Positions 17,342-26,406 are shown, numbered from the stretch's first letter. The stretch is DNA of 64,000 nt from JANQOH01 sp965214495 (GCA_965214495.1 OZ243958.1:2852001-2916000), one strand, 5' to 3'. Program-made: numbers and translations. The notes: generated from the letters alone by a model not told the origin.

Positions 17342-17964
17342 CGGATCGCGCGACGAGCATGGCGGACGCCCCGATCTTCACCATCGGCCATTCCAACCAC
17401 TCGCGCGAGGCGTTTCTGGCGCTGCTGTCGAAACATGGCGTCACCGTCGTCGCCGACGTGCGATCCGCCCCGTATAGCCGTTTCAGCCCCCACTTCGACC
17501 GCGACGCGCTCGCCTCCGCACTGGAGGCGCGCGGCGTTCACTATGCCTTTCTGGGACGCACGCTCGGCGGGCGGCCGACGGATCCGGACTGTTACGAAGA
17601 CGGGCGCGTTCGTTACGACCGCGCCGCGGGCACCGCCGTTTTTCGATCCGGCATCGAGCGGGTTGTCGAGATGGCGGCCGATCGCCGAGTGGCGCTGATG
17701 TGCGCGGAGAAGGAACCGCTGGACTGCCACCGGACGCTTCTCGTCGCACAGGCGCTCGACGGCAACGGGCGCGAGGTCGCGCATATCCATGCCGACGGCG
17801 GCCTCGAACCCCATGCAGCGGCGATGGACCGGCTGATGGCGAAGTTCGGCCTGAATCCTGACGGCGATCTGTTCGGAGCGCGTGCGGAATCGGTCGCGCG
17901 GGCGGTCGCGCGTCAGGCTGGCCGGGTCGCTTTCGTCAAGCCGCCGGGCGAGCGCGTCCGATGA
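17338..17964 (+). CDS. DUF488 family protein (longer paralogue)
   Basis: A 208-aa DUF488 protein. It opens FTIGHSNHSREAFLALL and has VVADVRSAPYSR, the family's D-V-R motif, and CAEKEPLDCHR with two cysteines and a histidine, the second hallmark. After about residue 165 there is a basic tail. It overlaps both neighbours by ATGA. DUF488 has no firmly established activity; the invariant Cys/His set suggests a metal or nucleophile site. It is followed directly by a second DUF488 gene. Confidence 0.88.
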   Translation: MTDRATSMADAPIFTIGHSNHSREAFLALLSKHGVTVVADVRSAPYSRFSPHFDRDALASALEARGVHYAFLGRTLGGRPTDPDCYEDGRVRYDRAAGTAVFRSGIERVVEMAADRRVALMCAEKEPLDCHRTLLVAQALDGNGREVAHIHADGGLEPHAAAMDRLMAKFGLNPDGDLFGARAESVARAVARQAGRVAFVKPPGERVR

Positions 17965-18413
17965 AGATCGCTACCATCGGCTTCACGAAGAAACCCGCGC
18001 GCCGCTTTTTCGAACTGTTGCGCGAGTCGGGCGCCCGGCGGGTCGTCGATGTCAGGCTCAACAACGCCTCCCAACTCGCCGGTTTCGCGAAGAAGGACGA
18101 CCTCGCCTGGTTCCTCGACGAAATCTGCGGCATGGGATACGTCCACCTGCCGGATCTGGCGCCCACCAGGGAGTTGCTGGGCGACTATCGGAAACGGCGC
18201 ATCGAGTGGCCCGCTTACGAAACCCGCTTTCTGGACCTGATGCGCGCTCGCCGGATCGAGGAAACGGTCCCGCCGGAAGTGCTGGACGGAAGCTGCCTGC
18301 TGTGCAGCGAAGATCGGCCGCACCATTGCCACCGCCGGCTGGTTGCCGAATATCTGAGCGATCGATGGGGCGGCGTGAAGATCGCGCATCTGGGCATGGC
18401 GGATCCCGCGTGA
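17961..18413 (+). CDS. DUF488 family protein (shorter paralogue)
   Basis: A 150-aa second DUF488 protein: MKIATIGFTKKPARRFFELL, RRVVDVRLNN, and CLLCSEDRPHHCHRRLVAEY. Compared with the first paralogue it has an extra cysteine in the C-terminal motif and lacks the basic tail. It also carries FAKKDDLAWFLDEICGMGYVHLPDLAPT, typical of the group that occurs in pairs. Start and stop are translationally coupled to the upstream gene. The pair plus dual-OB protein plus AlbA ATPase looks like a conserved cassette. Confidence 0.88.
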   Translation: MKIATIGFTKKPARRFFELLRESGARRVVDVRLNNASQLAGFAKKDDLAWFLDEICGMGYVHLPDLAPTRELLGDYRKRRIEWPAYETRFLDLMRARRIEETVPPEVLDGSCLLCSEDRPHHCHRRLVAEYLSDRWGGVKIAHLGMADPA

Positions 18414-18457
18414 CGCGCGTGGTCAGCGCCGCCTCGTTCCAGGGGAGAACCTGATAC

Positions 18458-19225
18458 GTGCGCAGTCTGAACGGCGCGGTAGCGTGGGTTACCGGCGCGA
18501 GCAGCGGCATCGGGCGCGCCGCTGCCGAAACCCTGGCCCGGCACGGCTGCGCCGTCGTCCTGTCGGCGCGGCGCGCGGAAAGCCTGCGCGAGATCGCCGC
18601 GACCATCGAAGCAGCAGACGGCCGAGCGGTTGCGGAGCCGTTGGACGTTCGCGACGCGGACTCGGTCCACCGGATCGCCGCGCGTGTCGGGGAGCGCTTC
18701 GGCCGGCTCGATATTCTGATCAACAATGCCGGACTCAACGTCCCGCAGCGGCGCTGGAAAGACGTGACGCGCGCAGGGTTCGACGAGGTCGTCGCCGTCA
18801 ATCTGCACGGCGCCTTCCATTGCACCCGGGCGGTTCTCCCCATGATGCGCCGCCGGCGCGAAGGGCTGATCGTCAACGTTTCCTCGTGGGCCGGGCGCCA
18901 CGATTCGCCCGTCACCGGCCCCGCCTACAGCGCCGCCAAGGCCGCGTTGCTGGCGATGAACGCGAGCCTCAACATGGAGGAAGGTGGCAACGGTATCCGC
19001 GCCTGCGCCATCTGCCCCGGCGAGGTCGCCACACCCATCCTCGACCGCCGGCCCACGCCGCCGGATGAGGCCACACGCGCCCGCATGTTGCAGCCGGACG
19101 ACCTGGCGGAAACCATTCTCTACGTCGCCCGCCTGCCGTCTCACGTGTGCGTGAACGAGATCCTGATCAGCCCGACCTGGAACCGGTCCTACCGCCGCAT
19201 GATGGCCGCGGCCGCGGAGGGGTGA
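18458..19225 (+). CDS. Short-chain dehydrogenase/reductase
   Basis: A 255-aa NAD(P)-dependent oxidoreductase of the classical SDR type. The cofactor loop is TGASSGIG (13-20), the structural motif is NNAG, serine lies in VNVSSWAGR, and the catalytic YSAAK follows. The GTG start at 18458 puts the Rossmann strand at the expected distance. It begins 44 bp after the DUF488 operon in the same direction and may be read through, but nothing links it functionally. Substrate unknown. Confidence 0.9.
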   Translation: MRSLNGAVAWVTGASSGIGRAAAETLARHGCAVVLSARRAESLREIAATIEAADGRAVAEPLDVRDADSVHRIAARVGERFGRLDILINNAGLNVPQRRWKDVTRAGFDEVVAVNLHGAFHCTRAVLPMMRRRREGLIVNVSSWAGRHDSPVTGPAYSAAKAALLAMNASLNMEEGGNGIRACAICPGEVATPILDRRPTPPDEATRARMLQPDDLAETILYVARLPSHVCVNEILISPTWNRSYRRMMAAAAEG

Positions 19226-19249
19226 CGGCGGCCGCAGCCTCGCGCCTCT

Positions 19250-20554
19250 CTACAGGTCGTAGCCCTTCTCGCCGTGGGCGATAAGGTCGAGTCCTTCCAC
19301 TTCAGCCTCCTTCTCCACGCGCAGCGGCGTGAACGCGTCGATCGCCTTGGCGATCAGGAACGTGAACGCGGCCGACCAAACGAGCACCGCCGCGACTCCG
19401 ACGATCTGCACGCCCAGTTGTTGCCCCATCGACATCTCGGACAGGCCCAGACCGCCGAACGCGACCGTGCCGAAGACCGCTGTCAGAACGATCCCGGTCG
19501 CGCCGCCGACGCCGTGCACCGCCAGCACGTCGAGCGAGTCGTCGATCCTGAGCATGTTCTTGACGATGCCGACGGCATAGAAGCAGACGATGCCGGCGAC
19601 GAACCCGATCACGAGGCCGCCCGCCGGACCGACGTAACCCGACGCCGGCGTGATCGTCGCCAAGCCGGCGATCGCACCGGTCGCGATGCCCACCAGCGTC
19701 GGCTTGCGATATCGAATCCACTCGATCGCCATCCAGGTGAAGGCGGCGGTCGCAGCCGAAATATGCGTGACGGTCATCGCCATGCCGGCCGCGGTGTCGG
19801 CTGCCACCGCACTGCCCGCGTTGAAGCCGAACCAGCCGACCCACAACATCGCCGCCCCCATCATCACCATGCCCGGATTGTGCGGCGGCCGGATCTCGTG
19901 CGGGAAGCCGCTGCGATTGCCCAGCACCCAAGCGAAGACGAGCGCCGACGTACCGCAGGTCAGATGGACCACAAGCCCCCCGGCGAAATCCTGCACGCCA
20001 ATGTCCGAGAGCCAGCCGCCGCCCCACACCCAGTGGCAGACGGGCGCATAGACGAGGATCAGCCAGGCCCCCGAAAACAGCAGCACGGCGGAAAAACGGA
20101 CCCGCTCGACATAGGCGCCGACGATGAGCGCCGGCGTGATGATGGCGAACGTCATCTGGAACATGAAGAATACGGTTTCGGGAATGTCGCCCTCCAGCGT
20201 GTCCTGGCCCACGCCGGCGAGGAACGCTTTGGAGAAGCCGCCGACGAGTCGGTCGAGACCGCCGCCGTCGGAGAAGGCAAGGCTGTAAACCCCCGCCAGC
20301 CACAGAATCGAGGCCAGGCAACAGATCGCGAAACAGTGCATGAGCACCGACAGCACGTTGCTCGCCCGCACCAGCCCCGCGTAGAAAAGCGCCAGTCCGG
20401 GCATGGTCATGAACAGGACCAGAGCGGTCGATGTCAGGACCCATGCGGTGTTGCCGCTGTCCGGCGCCGCGATGTCCTGCGCCGCGGCTTGCGCCGCCGG
20501 AAACAGCAGCAGGCCGGCCGCGAGCAGGCCCCAAAATCGCTGTCGTGCTTTCAT
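19250..20554 (-). CDS. amtB: Ammonium transporter
   Basis: Trimeric inner-membrane ammonium channel, 434 aa, with a cleavable signal peptide (WGLLAAGLLLFPAAQAAAQ) as in E. coli AmtB and about eleven transmembrane segments. The twin-histidine pore is visible in DFAGGLVVHLTCG and AVHGVGGATG. The start ATG at 20554 is preceded by a G-rich Shine-Dalgarno. It follows glnK by 46 bp, so PII can block the channel when nitrogen is plentiful. Confidence 0.95.
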   Translation of the reverse strand: MKARQRFWGLLAAGLLLFPAAQAAAQDIAAPDSGNTAWVLTSTALVLFMTMPGLALFYAGLVRASNVLSVLMHCFAICCLASILWLAGVYSLAFSDGGGLDRLVGGFSKAFLAGVGQDTLEGDIPETVFFMFQMTFAIITPALIVGAYVERVRFSAVLLFSGAWLILVYAPVCHWVWGGGWLSDIGVQDFAGGLVVHLTCGTSALVFAWVLGNRSGFPHEIRPPHNPGMVMMGAAMLWVGWFGFNAGSAVAADTAAGMAMTVTHISAATAAFTWMAIEWIRYRKPTLVGIATGAIAGLATITPASGYVGPAGGLVIGFVAGIVCFYAVGIVKNMLRIDDSLDVLAVHGVGGATGIVLTAVFGTVAFGGLGLSEMSMGQQLGVQIVGVAAVLVWSAAFTFLIAKAIDAFTPLRVEKEAEVEGLDLIAHGEKGYDL

Positions 20555-20600
20555 CCCGTCCCCCCGTATGTCTCGATCGCGAACCGGCGGCGCCGCGTCT

Positions 20601-20939
20601 TCAAACGGCGTCCACCCCGGTTTCGCCGGTGCGAATGCGCAGCGCCTGTTCGACGGTGCTGACGAAAATTTTGCCGTCGCCGATCTTGCCGGTGTGTGCG
20701 GCATTCCTGATCGTTTCGACCACGCGCTCGGCCTGGCCGTCGGCAACCACCACTTCGACCATGAGCTTCGGCAAAAAATCGATGACGTATTCGGCGCCGC
20801 GATAGAGCTCGGTGTGGCCCTTCTGACGCCCGAAACCCTTCGCGTCGGTGACGGTCATCCCCATCACGCCGACCTCCGCGAGCGCGTCTTTCACGTCGTC
20901 GAGCTTGTGCGGTTTGACGATGGCCTCGATCTTCTTCAT
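20601..20939 (-). CDS. glnK: Nitrogen regulatory protein PII (GlnK/GlnB)
   Basis: A 112-aa trimeric signal protein that senses 2-oxoglutarate and ATP/ADP and regulates AmtB and nitrogen metabolism. It opens MKKIEAIVKPHKLDDVKDAL. The T-loop has GRQKGHTELYRGAEY with the uridylylatable Tyr51, and the B-loop region TGKIGDGKIFV is intact. Adjacency to amtB favours the GlnK name. Expression is likely nitrogen controlled, but I could not identify a convincing sigma-54 promoter upstream. Confidence 0.95.
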   Translation of the reverse strand: MKKIEAIVKPHKLDDVKDALAEVGVMGMTVTDAKGFGRQKGHTELYRGAEYVIDFLPKLMVEVVVADGQAERVVETIRNAAHTGKIGDGKIFVSTVEQALRIRTGETGVDAV

Positions 20940-21003
20940 CGTTCGATCTCCCCACGTCCCCGGAAACGCCGTCCACTATGCCAGACGATGGACGGACCGG
21001 CCA

Positions 21004-21786
21004 TCATGCCGCCATGTCCAGGCAGTCGTCTTCCAACAGGTCGAGCGGCGTGAAATCCTCACGCTCGGCATAGTAGCTCGGCCGGGTCGGGCGGGCGATG
21101 GCGTTGCTGACGGGATTGTAGGTGATGTAAACGATGTAGCGCGTCCATGGGCTGAGATTGGGGCCGGAAGCGTGTGCGAGGCAGCCGGAAAAGAAAATCG
21201 CCGAACCGGCCGGGCCTTTCGGCGCCACGATGCCGTGTCTGGCGGCGAGCGCTTCGACGGTTTCGTGCGCCAGCGTGCGCAGCGGCGATTTTCCGCCCGG
21301 CAGCGGCGCATCGTCGTTGGTCAGAATGCCGTCGCGGTGCGAACCCGGGATGAACGCGATCGGACCGTTGAACTCCGTGACCTCGTCGAGAAAGACAGCG
21401 TAGTTCATCGCCAGCGGCGCCGGCATCCCGTCATAGGCGCGCCATGACGCCGCGTCCTGGTGCCACGGGAAGTCGAGCTTCCCGAACGGGTCCCTCGCAA
21501 CGATCTTGTACTGGTGGACGTAAAGGTCGCTGCCGAGGATCTGCTGCGCCGGCTCAAGCAAACGCGGGTGGCGCAGCAAACGCGCATAGAGCGGACTGTA
21601 ACGCTGCATCGCCAGGGCAAGGCGCAGTTCGTTTGCGTCGTCGCGCAACACTTCCTCTCGCGCGAGGTCGGCGATGCGCCCCGTCTCGCGGCGCAACGGC
21701 GCCGCCTCCTCTGCGCTGAACAGGCCGGGCAGGAAGAGATAACCGTCGGACCGAAAGCGGTCGAGCTCGGTCTCGCTCAGTTTCAT
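21004..21786 (-). CDS. Phytanoyl-CoA dioxygenase (PhyH) family protein
   Basis: Predicted Fe(II)/2-oxoglutarate-dependent oxygenase of about 260 aa. The iron ligands are recognisable as WHQD in the centre and the later histidine in GCLAHASGPN; VAFIPGSH-like text (IAFIPGSHRDG) is typical of the family. The start is ambiguous: the ATG at 21786 has AAGGAAA at suitable spacing, while an ATG at 21828 would add 14 residues. It is divergent from the VOC gene. The substrate is unknown; the family includes ectoine hydroxylase and many catabolic enzymes. Confidence 0.85.
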   Translation of the reverse strand: MKLSETELDRFRSDGYLFLPGLFSAEEAAPLRRETGRIADLAREEVLRDDANELRLALAMQRYSPLYARLLRHPRLLEPAQQILGSDLYVHQYKIVARDPFGKLDFPWHQDAASWRAYDGMPAPLAMNYAVFLDEVTEFNGPIAFIPGSHRDGILTNDDAPLPGGKSPLRTLAHETVEALAARHGIVAPKGPAGSAIFFSGCLAHASGPNLSPWTRYIVYITYNPVSNAIARPTRPSYYAEREDFTPLDLLEDDCLDMAA

Positions 21787-21906
21787 GGCCGTTGCGTTTC
21801 CTTGCCCGCGAGTGTCCAAGGGTTGCATAGCCGATTTCGCGCCGGCCGCAAAGCGCCCTGGCCGCGCGCTCGGGTCTATGATGCCGGGAAAAAGGGGAGT
21901 GCTGTC

Positions 21907-22443
21907 ATGAGCCGTATCTTCAGCGGGGGCGTGCGCCAGAACGGCTACGTCGTGCGCGACATCGAGGCCGCTATGCGGCACTGGAGCGACGTGGTCGGCG
22001 TCGGCCCGTGGTTCTTCGTCGAACGGGCGCCGATCCGCGAGTTCCGATACCGCGGCGCGCCCTCACAGGTCGAATTGGCGATCGCGCTCGCCAATTCCGG
22101 CGACCTCCAGATCGAGTTGATCGAGGCGCGCAACGACGCGCCGTCGATGTATCGCGATTTCCTCCAGGCCGGGAACGAGGGCTTGCAGCACGTCGCATAC
22201 TGGACGGAGAGTTTCGCCGACGACAAGGCGCGGTTGCTGGCCGCCGGCTATCGAATTGGCCATGAGGGCCTGATCGGCGATTACGGTCCGTTCGTCTATT
22301 TCGATACCGGGGCGCATCCGGGCGCCGTGGTCGAACTGTCGGACGTGGGCGGGAGCAAGGCCCGCCTGTTCGCCCACATTGCCGCCGCTGCGGCCGGCTG
22401 GGACGGACGCGACCCCGTCCGTCCCTTCCCCGCTGTCGTCTGA
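21907..22443 (+). CDS. VOC (glyoxalase/bleomycin resistance) superfamily protein
   Basis: A 178-aa protein with the paired beta-alpha-beta-beta-beta fold of vicinal oxygen chelate enzymes. It opens with VRQNGYVVRDIEAAMRHW, then VGVGPWFF, then LQIELIEARNDAPS and GLQHVAYW, whose histidine and glutamate are usual metal ligands in this superfamily. The pattern resembles methylmalonyl-CoA epimerase-like Glyoxalase_4 proteins. Substrate unknown. Confidence 0.85.
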   Translation: MSRIFSGGVRQNGYVVRDIEAAMRHWSDVVGVGPWFFVERAPIREFRYRGAPSQVELAIALANSGDLQIELIEARNDAPSMYRDFLQAGNEGLQHVAYWTESFADDKARLLAAGYRIGHEGLIGDYGPFVYFDTGAHPGAVVELSDVGGSKARLFAHIAAAAAGWDGRDPVRPFPAVV

Positions 22444-22463
22444 CGCCGGTCTCGCGTCGCACG

Positions 22464-23930
22464 CTATCCGCCGCGCGGCATCACGCGGACGCCGGGCCGC
22501 AGGCGCCGGTAATCCAGCGTGCGGTGATCCACCGGGACCGGTCCCGGCGCCGCCGTCACGATGATTTCCGCTGCGATGCGCGAGAAGTCGGCGCGGAAAT
22601 GCACCGAACTCTTGACCGCGACGATCGCCTTCCCGGCCGGTTCGATACCCACATGGCGGAAGAGCTCCTGATCGGCCGCCTGCATCTTGATCGACGACAC
22701 GACGACCTCGACGCCTCCCACGTCGAGCAGCGCCATGGGGCCGAGCTGCATCCGTGCGCCGGCGAACATCGGTCCTGTCGCGGTGAACCGCCCGTCGCCG
22801 AGCGCGAGCACCCTCGCGGTCGCTGCAAGGGGTGGTTCGCCTTGCCAGCCCGGGTCGGCGCCAAGCGCCACCGCCACCTGCGTGCCCTCGCCCGCGCGGT
22901 GCGCCGCGGCCGCGGTTTCGGGATCGCAGATCGCGCCGATCACGGCATCGGGTGCTTTCGCCGCGATCAACGCCCGCAACAGCCCGAGCGTGTTCGAATC
23001 GCCGCCGCCGCCGGGGTTGTCCTGCGTATCGGCGATCACCACCGGCCGCTCGCGCGCGTTGCTCGCGCGGGCAACCGCTTCCCCAGGCGTGTAGAGGCAC
23101 CCGGCGAACGCGCTTTCGGCGGCCTCGACCGCGCGTGCGAGGCGATCGGCCGCCGCATTCGCGACCGCTTGCGACTCGCCATAGGCCAGGACCGACGGCC
23201 CGACGGCAAAAATGTCGGCCGGCGGAAACCCCATGCAGAGGGACGACGACCACAGACCGTCTTGAGGATCTTTCAGCGACCCGTAGAGCGACGCCGCCGG
23301 CTCGGTCATCGTGCATTGCCACGGCAGGGGCACGAGGAAATCGAGCTTGTGGAACGCTTTTGCCGGGCGTCCGCCGTCGGCCATGCGCTCGATCAACGGC
23401 AGGGCGCGGGCGCCTGTCTCGGCCATATCGGTGTGCGGATAGGCGCGGTAGGCCACCAGCGCATCGGCGGCCGCCATCATGTCTGCGGTGACGTTGGCGT
23501 GCAGATCCAGACTTGCCACCAACGGCGTCTCGCCGAGCGCCGCGCGCACCCGTGCCAGCAGCGCCCCCTCGCCGTCTTCCAGATGCGTGCAAACCATCGC
23601 GCCGTGCAGGTCGAGATACACGGCGTCGAGCGGTCCGGCGCTGGCGAGGTCGTCGAGCAGCATGGCGGCGATACGTTCGAAAGCGTCTTCGGCGACGTGC
23701 GCCGACGGCTCCGCCGCCGCCCAGGTGAGCGGCGCCACGCGATGGCCGGCGGCTTCCGCGGCGGCGAGGAAACCGGCGATCGGTAGATTGATCCCGGCGA
23801 CCGCGGGCGGCAGAGCGTCGCCGCGCGACAATCCCGGCCAGCCGCCCGGGCGCGCGAAATCCTCGAACCGGGCCCCGGTCGGCGCGAAGGTGTTGGTCTC
23901 GTGCTGAAAACCGCCGGCACCGATGCGCAT
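22464..23930 (-). CDS. M81 family metallopeptidase (MlrC-like)
   Basis: A 488-aa protein of the DUF1485/MlrC family, named for linearised microcystin degradation in Sphingomonas but widespread in bacteria that do not degrade microcystin. Conserved segments include FQHETNTFAP at the N-terminus, YLDLHGAMV, ASLDLHANVT and DTQDNPGGGGDSNT, the last in the C-terminal M81_C domain. The start at 23930 places MRIGAGGFQHETN at the N-terminus as in homologues. It is divergent from the DUF3237 gene. The natural substrate is unknown. Confidence 0.88.
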   Translation of the reverse strand: MRIGAGGFQHETNTFAPTGARFEDFARPGGWPGLSRGDALPPAVAGINLPIAGFLAAAEAAGHRVAPLTWAAAEPSAHVAEDAFERIAAMLLDDLASAGPLDAVYLDLHGAMVCTHLEDGEGALLARVRAALGETPLVASLDLHANVTADMMAAADALVAYRAYPHTDMAETGARALPLIERMADGGRPAKAFHKLDFLVPLPWQCTMTEPAASLYGSLKDPQDGLWSSSLCMGFPPADIFAVGPSVLAYGESQAVANAAADRLARAVEAAESAFAGCLYTPGEAVARASNARERPVVIADTQDNPGGGGDSNTLGLLRALIAAKAPDAVIGAICDPETAAAAHRAGEGTQVAVALGADPGWQGEPPLAATARVLALGDGRFTATGPMFAGARMQLGPMALLDVGGVEVVVSSIKMQAADQELFRHVGIEPAGKAIVAVKSSVHFRADFSRIAAEIIVTAAPGPVPVDHRTLDYRRLRPGVRVMPRGG

Positions 23931-24021
23931 GGCGCGTTGCTGGCCGCGTCGGTGTCGATTGTCAATCTTTCCGGCGTGCGGGGAGTCGCCTACAGTGCTT
24001 CTCTCGTTGGGGGAGGGTCGC

Positions 24022-24483
24022 ATGTCCGGGTTGCAGTCGGAGTTTCTGTTCGACATCGAACTGACGGTCGGAGCGCCGCAGGAGGTCGGCGACACGCCGT
24101 ATGGCCGTCGCCGCATCGTGGCGGTCACGGGCGGCAGGTTTGAGGGGCCGCGGCTGAAGGGGACCGTCGAACCCGCGCCGGGCGGCGACTGGTTGCTCCA
24201 GCGCACCGACGGCGTTCTCACGCTCGACGTTCGCGTGACCCTGCGCACCGATGACGGCGCGTTGATCTACATGAGCTATCGCGGCCTTCGCGCCGCTGCC
24301 CCGGACGTCGCCGCGCGGCTGGCGGCGGGCGAGACCGTCGATCCGTCGGAATACTATTTCCGCACGGCGCCCTTGTTCGAGACGGCGTCGGAGAAATACG
24401 GCTGGCTCAACCGCATCCTCGCGGTCGGAGTCGGCGACCGGCGGCCCACCGGGCCGGCCTATCGGGTGTTCCGGATACTCTGA
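24022..24483 (+). CDS. DUF3237 family protein
   Basis: A 153-aa protein of the lipocalin/beta-barrel-like DUF3237 family, opening SEFLFDIELTVGAPQEVG and containing RFEGPRLKGTVEPAPGGDW, then IYMSYRG, then PSEYYFRTAPLFETASEKY. GGGAGGG precedes the ATG at 24022. It overlaps the convergent threonine dehydratase gene by 25 bp. Function unknown. Confidence 0.87.
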   Translation: MSGLQSEFLFDIELTVGAPQEVGDTPYGRRRIVAVTGGRFEGPRLKGTVEPAPGGDWLLQRTDGVLTLDVRVTLRTDDGALIYMSYRGLRAAAPDVAARLAAGETVDPSEYYFRTAPLFETASEKYGWLNRILAVGVGDRRPTGPAYRVFRIL

Positions 24484-25442
24484 TCCGCGTTACCGGCAAA
24501 CAACTGTCGGAGATTGGCGCTGTCGGCGTTGCCGCCGCTCAGGATCACCGCCGCGGTCTTGCCTGCCTGCCGCCGGCGCTCGGTCAGCAGCGCGGCGAGC
24601 GCCGCCGCTCCCGCCGGTTCGGCCAGGTTGTGGGTCAGACCCAGCAACAGGCGCTGCGCCTCGAGGATCGCCGCATCGGTCACCGTCACCACGCGCACGG
24701 CGCCGCGGTTGATCGTGTCCACGGCTTCGGCAACCGGTATTCGTGTCGCCACCCCGTCGGCGAACGTGTCGGCGTTGTTGGTCGAGACCGGACGCCCGGC
24801 GTCGAACGACAGCGCGTAGCACGGCGCGCCGGCCGCCTGCACGCCGATGACGTCGGTCTCGAGCCCCAGCGCGTCGCGCACCGCGATGACACCGCAGATC
24901 CCCGACCCCAGCCCGACAGGCACGTAAACCGCGTCCAGCGGATCGGCGTTCTCGAACAGCTCCAGCGCATACGACGCGACGCCCTCGACCAAAGCCCGGT
25001 CGAACGACGGTATCATATGAAGCCCTTGATCCTCGGCCAGCCGTTCGGCATGTTCGAGCGCGGACTGAAAATCGCTCCCGTGCTCGATCAGTTCGGCCCC
25101 CTGCGCCGCCATCGCCGCGTTCTTCTCGGGGTTGTTTCCCTCCGGCGCGACGATCACCGCGCGAAAGCCGTAGTTCCGCGCATTGACGGCGATCGACTGG
25201 CCGTGATTGCCGCGCGTCGCGGCGACGACACCCGGGCAATCGGGCTCCCGCCGCTTCAGGCGGTCCATATAGACCGCACCCCCTCGGATCTTGAAAGAAC
25301 CGATCCGGGTATGGTTTTCGTGTTTCACCCAAACCGCCAGCCCTGCATGTTCCGCGAGCAGCGGCCACGGATATTGCGGCGTCGCGGGAACGTGGCGGCG
25401 CACGATCGCCGCGGCCGCGCGCAGGGAGTCCAGATCGGGCAT
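24459..25442 (-). CDS. Threonine/serine dehydratase-like PLP enzyme
   Basis: A 327-aa fold-type II pyridoxal-phosphate enzyme. The Schiff-base lysine is in SFKIRGG, substrate loop AATRGNHGQS, phosphate-binding loop VGLGSGI, and C-terminal cofactor contact LSGGNAD. It lacks the C-terminal regulatory domain of biosynthetic IlvA, so it resembles catabolic threonine dehydratases or serine racemase-like enzymes. No operon partner. Confidence 0.88.
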   Translation of the reverse strand: MPDLDSLRAAAAIVRRHVPATPQYPWPLLAEHAGLAVWVKHENHTRIGSFKIRGGAVYMDRLKRREPDCPGVVAATRGNHGQSIAVNARNYGFRAVIVAPEGNNPEKNAAMAAQGAELIEHGSDFQSALEHAERLAEDQGLHMIPSFDRALVEGVASYALELFENADPLDAVYVPVGLGSGICGVIAVRDALGLETDVIGVQAAGAPCYALSFDAGRPVSTNNADTFADGVATRIPVAEAVDTINRGAVRVVTVTDAAILEAQRLLLGLTHNLAEPAGAAALAALLTERRRQAGKTAAVILSGGNADSANLRQLFAGNADQSIRNTR

Positions 25443-25527
25443 TTCGATGCCTCTCAGGTTTCGATGCCCTTATATCTCATTGTCGGCTAGATTGACGGCT
25501 ATCGGCTTCGGGAAGGGTGAGGCTGGC

Positions 25528-26406
25528 ATGGCGTTCGAGGAGTTCGAAAGGCGGCGCATCGGCGCCGGCGAATGCGAGATCGATCTGCTCATCGGCGGCA
25601 GCGGCCCGCCGATGCTTCTGCTGCACGGCTACCCGCAAACCCGTTTCATGTGGCACAAGATCGCACCGCGCCTCGCCGAGCGTTTCACCGTCGTGGCCAG
25701 CGACCTCCGCGGTTACGGCGACAGCGGGCGGGTTCCCGACGGCGAGAACCACAGCGGCTATTGCAAGCGCAATACGGCGCGCGATCAGGTCGCGATCATG
25801 ACCGAGCTTGGGTTCGAGCGTTTCGCGCTCGTCGGCCACGACCGCGGCGGCCGGGTCGCCCACCGTCTCGCTCTCGACCATCCGCAGCACGTCGAACGGT
25901 TGAGCGTTCTCGACATCGTACCCACCCGCACGGTTTTCGCCAACACCGACCAGGCGTTGGCGACTGCGTATTATCACTGGTTCTTCCTCATCCAGCCTGC
26001 GCCCCTGCCGGAAACCATGATCGGCGCCGACCCCGAATTCTTCCTCCGTTCGATGGTCGGCAGATGGGGCGACAGTGCCGGCGCCTTCACCGATGAGGCG
26101 ATGGCCGAATACGTACGTTGCTTCTCGCGGCCGGAGACCGTCCACGCCACCGCCGAAGATTATCGGGCCGGCGCGTCGATCGATCTCGAACACGACGAAG
26201 CCGATCTCGATCGCAAGCTGACCTGTCCGGTGCAGGCTCTTTGGGGTGCGAAGGGCGCGATGGACGCATTGTTCGACGTGCTCGCCTGCTGGCGCGAACG
26301 CGCCGACGATGTGTGCGGCGAGGCGCTGCCCTGCGGCCACTTCCTGCCCGAAGAAGCGCCCGGGGAGACGGCGGCGGCATTGCTGGCGTTTCACGAATCG
26401 CGATGA
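25528..26406 (+). CDS. Alpha/beta hydrolase, fluoroacetate dehalogenase-like
   Basis: A 292-aa alpha/beta hydrolase that matches haloacetate dehalogenase H-1 types closely. Visible are the oxyanion region LLHGYPQTRFMWHK, nucleophile aspartate and two carboxylate-binding arginines in GHDRGGRVAH, a second aspartate in VLDIVPT, the halide-binding His-Trp in YYHWFF, a tyrosine in EDYRAGASIDLEHD and the catalytic histidine in GHFLPEE. All residues known to matter in the Rhodopseudomonas enzyme seem present. The related epoxide hydrolases lack the arginine pair. It overlaps the DUF502 gene by ATGA. Confidence 0.85.
   Translation: MAFEEFERRRIGAGECEIDLLIGGSGPPMLLLHGYPQTRFMWHKIAPRLAERFTVVASDLRGYGDSGRVPDGENHSGYCKRNTARDQVAIMTELGFERFALVGHDRGGRVAHRLALDHPQHVERLSVLDIVPTRTVFANTDQALATAYYHWFFLIQPAPLPETMIGADPEFFLRSMVGRWGDSAGAFTDEAMAEYVRCFSRPETVHATAEDYRAGASIDLEHDEADLDRKLTCPVQALWGAKGAMDALFDVLACWRERADDVCGEALPCGHFLPEEAPGETAAALLAFHESR

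Noticed and set aside
19274..20662. 462-aa plus-strand open frame opposite amtB
   Set aside because: It is the antisense shadow of a conserved gene; its translation is low-complexity and charged with no family motif.
20940..21003. Sigma-54 promoter before glnK (TGGCAT followed by a GG-rich stretch)
   Set aside because: The GG and GC elements are not at the required spacing, and there is no TTGC at the downstream element.
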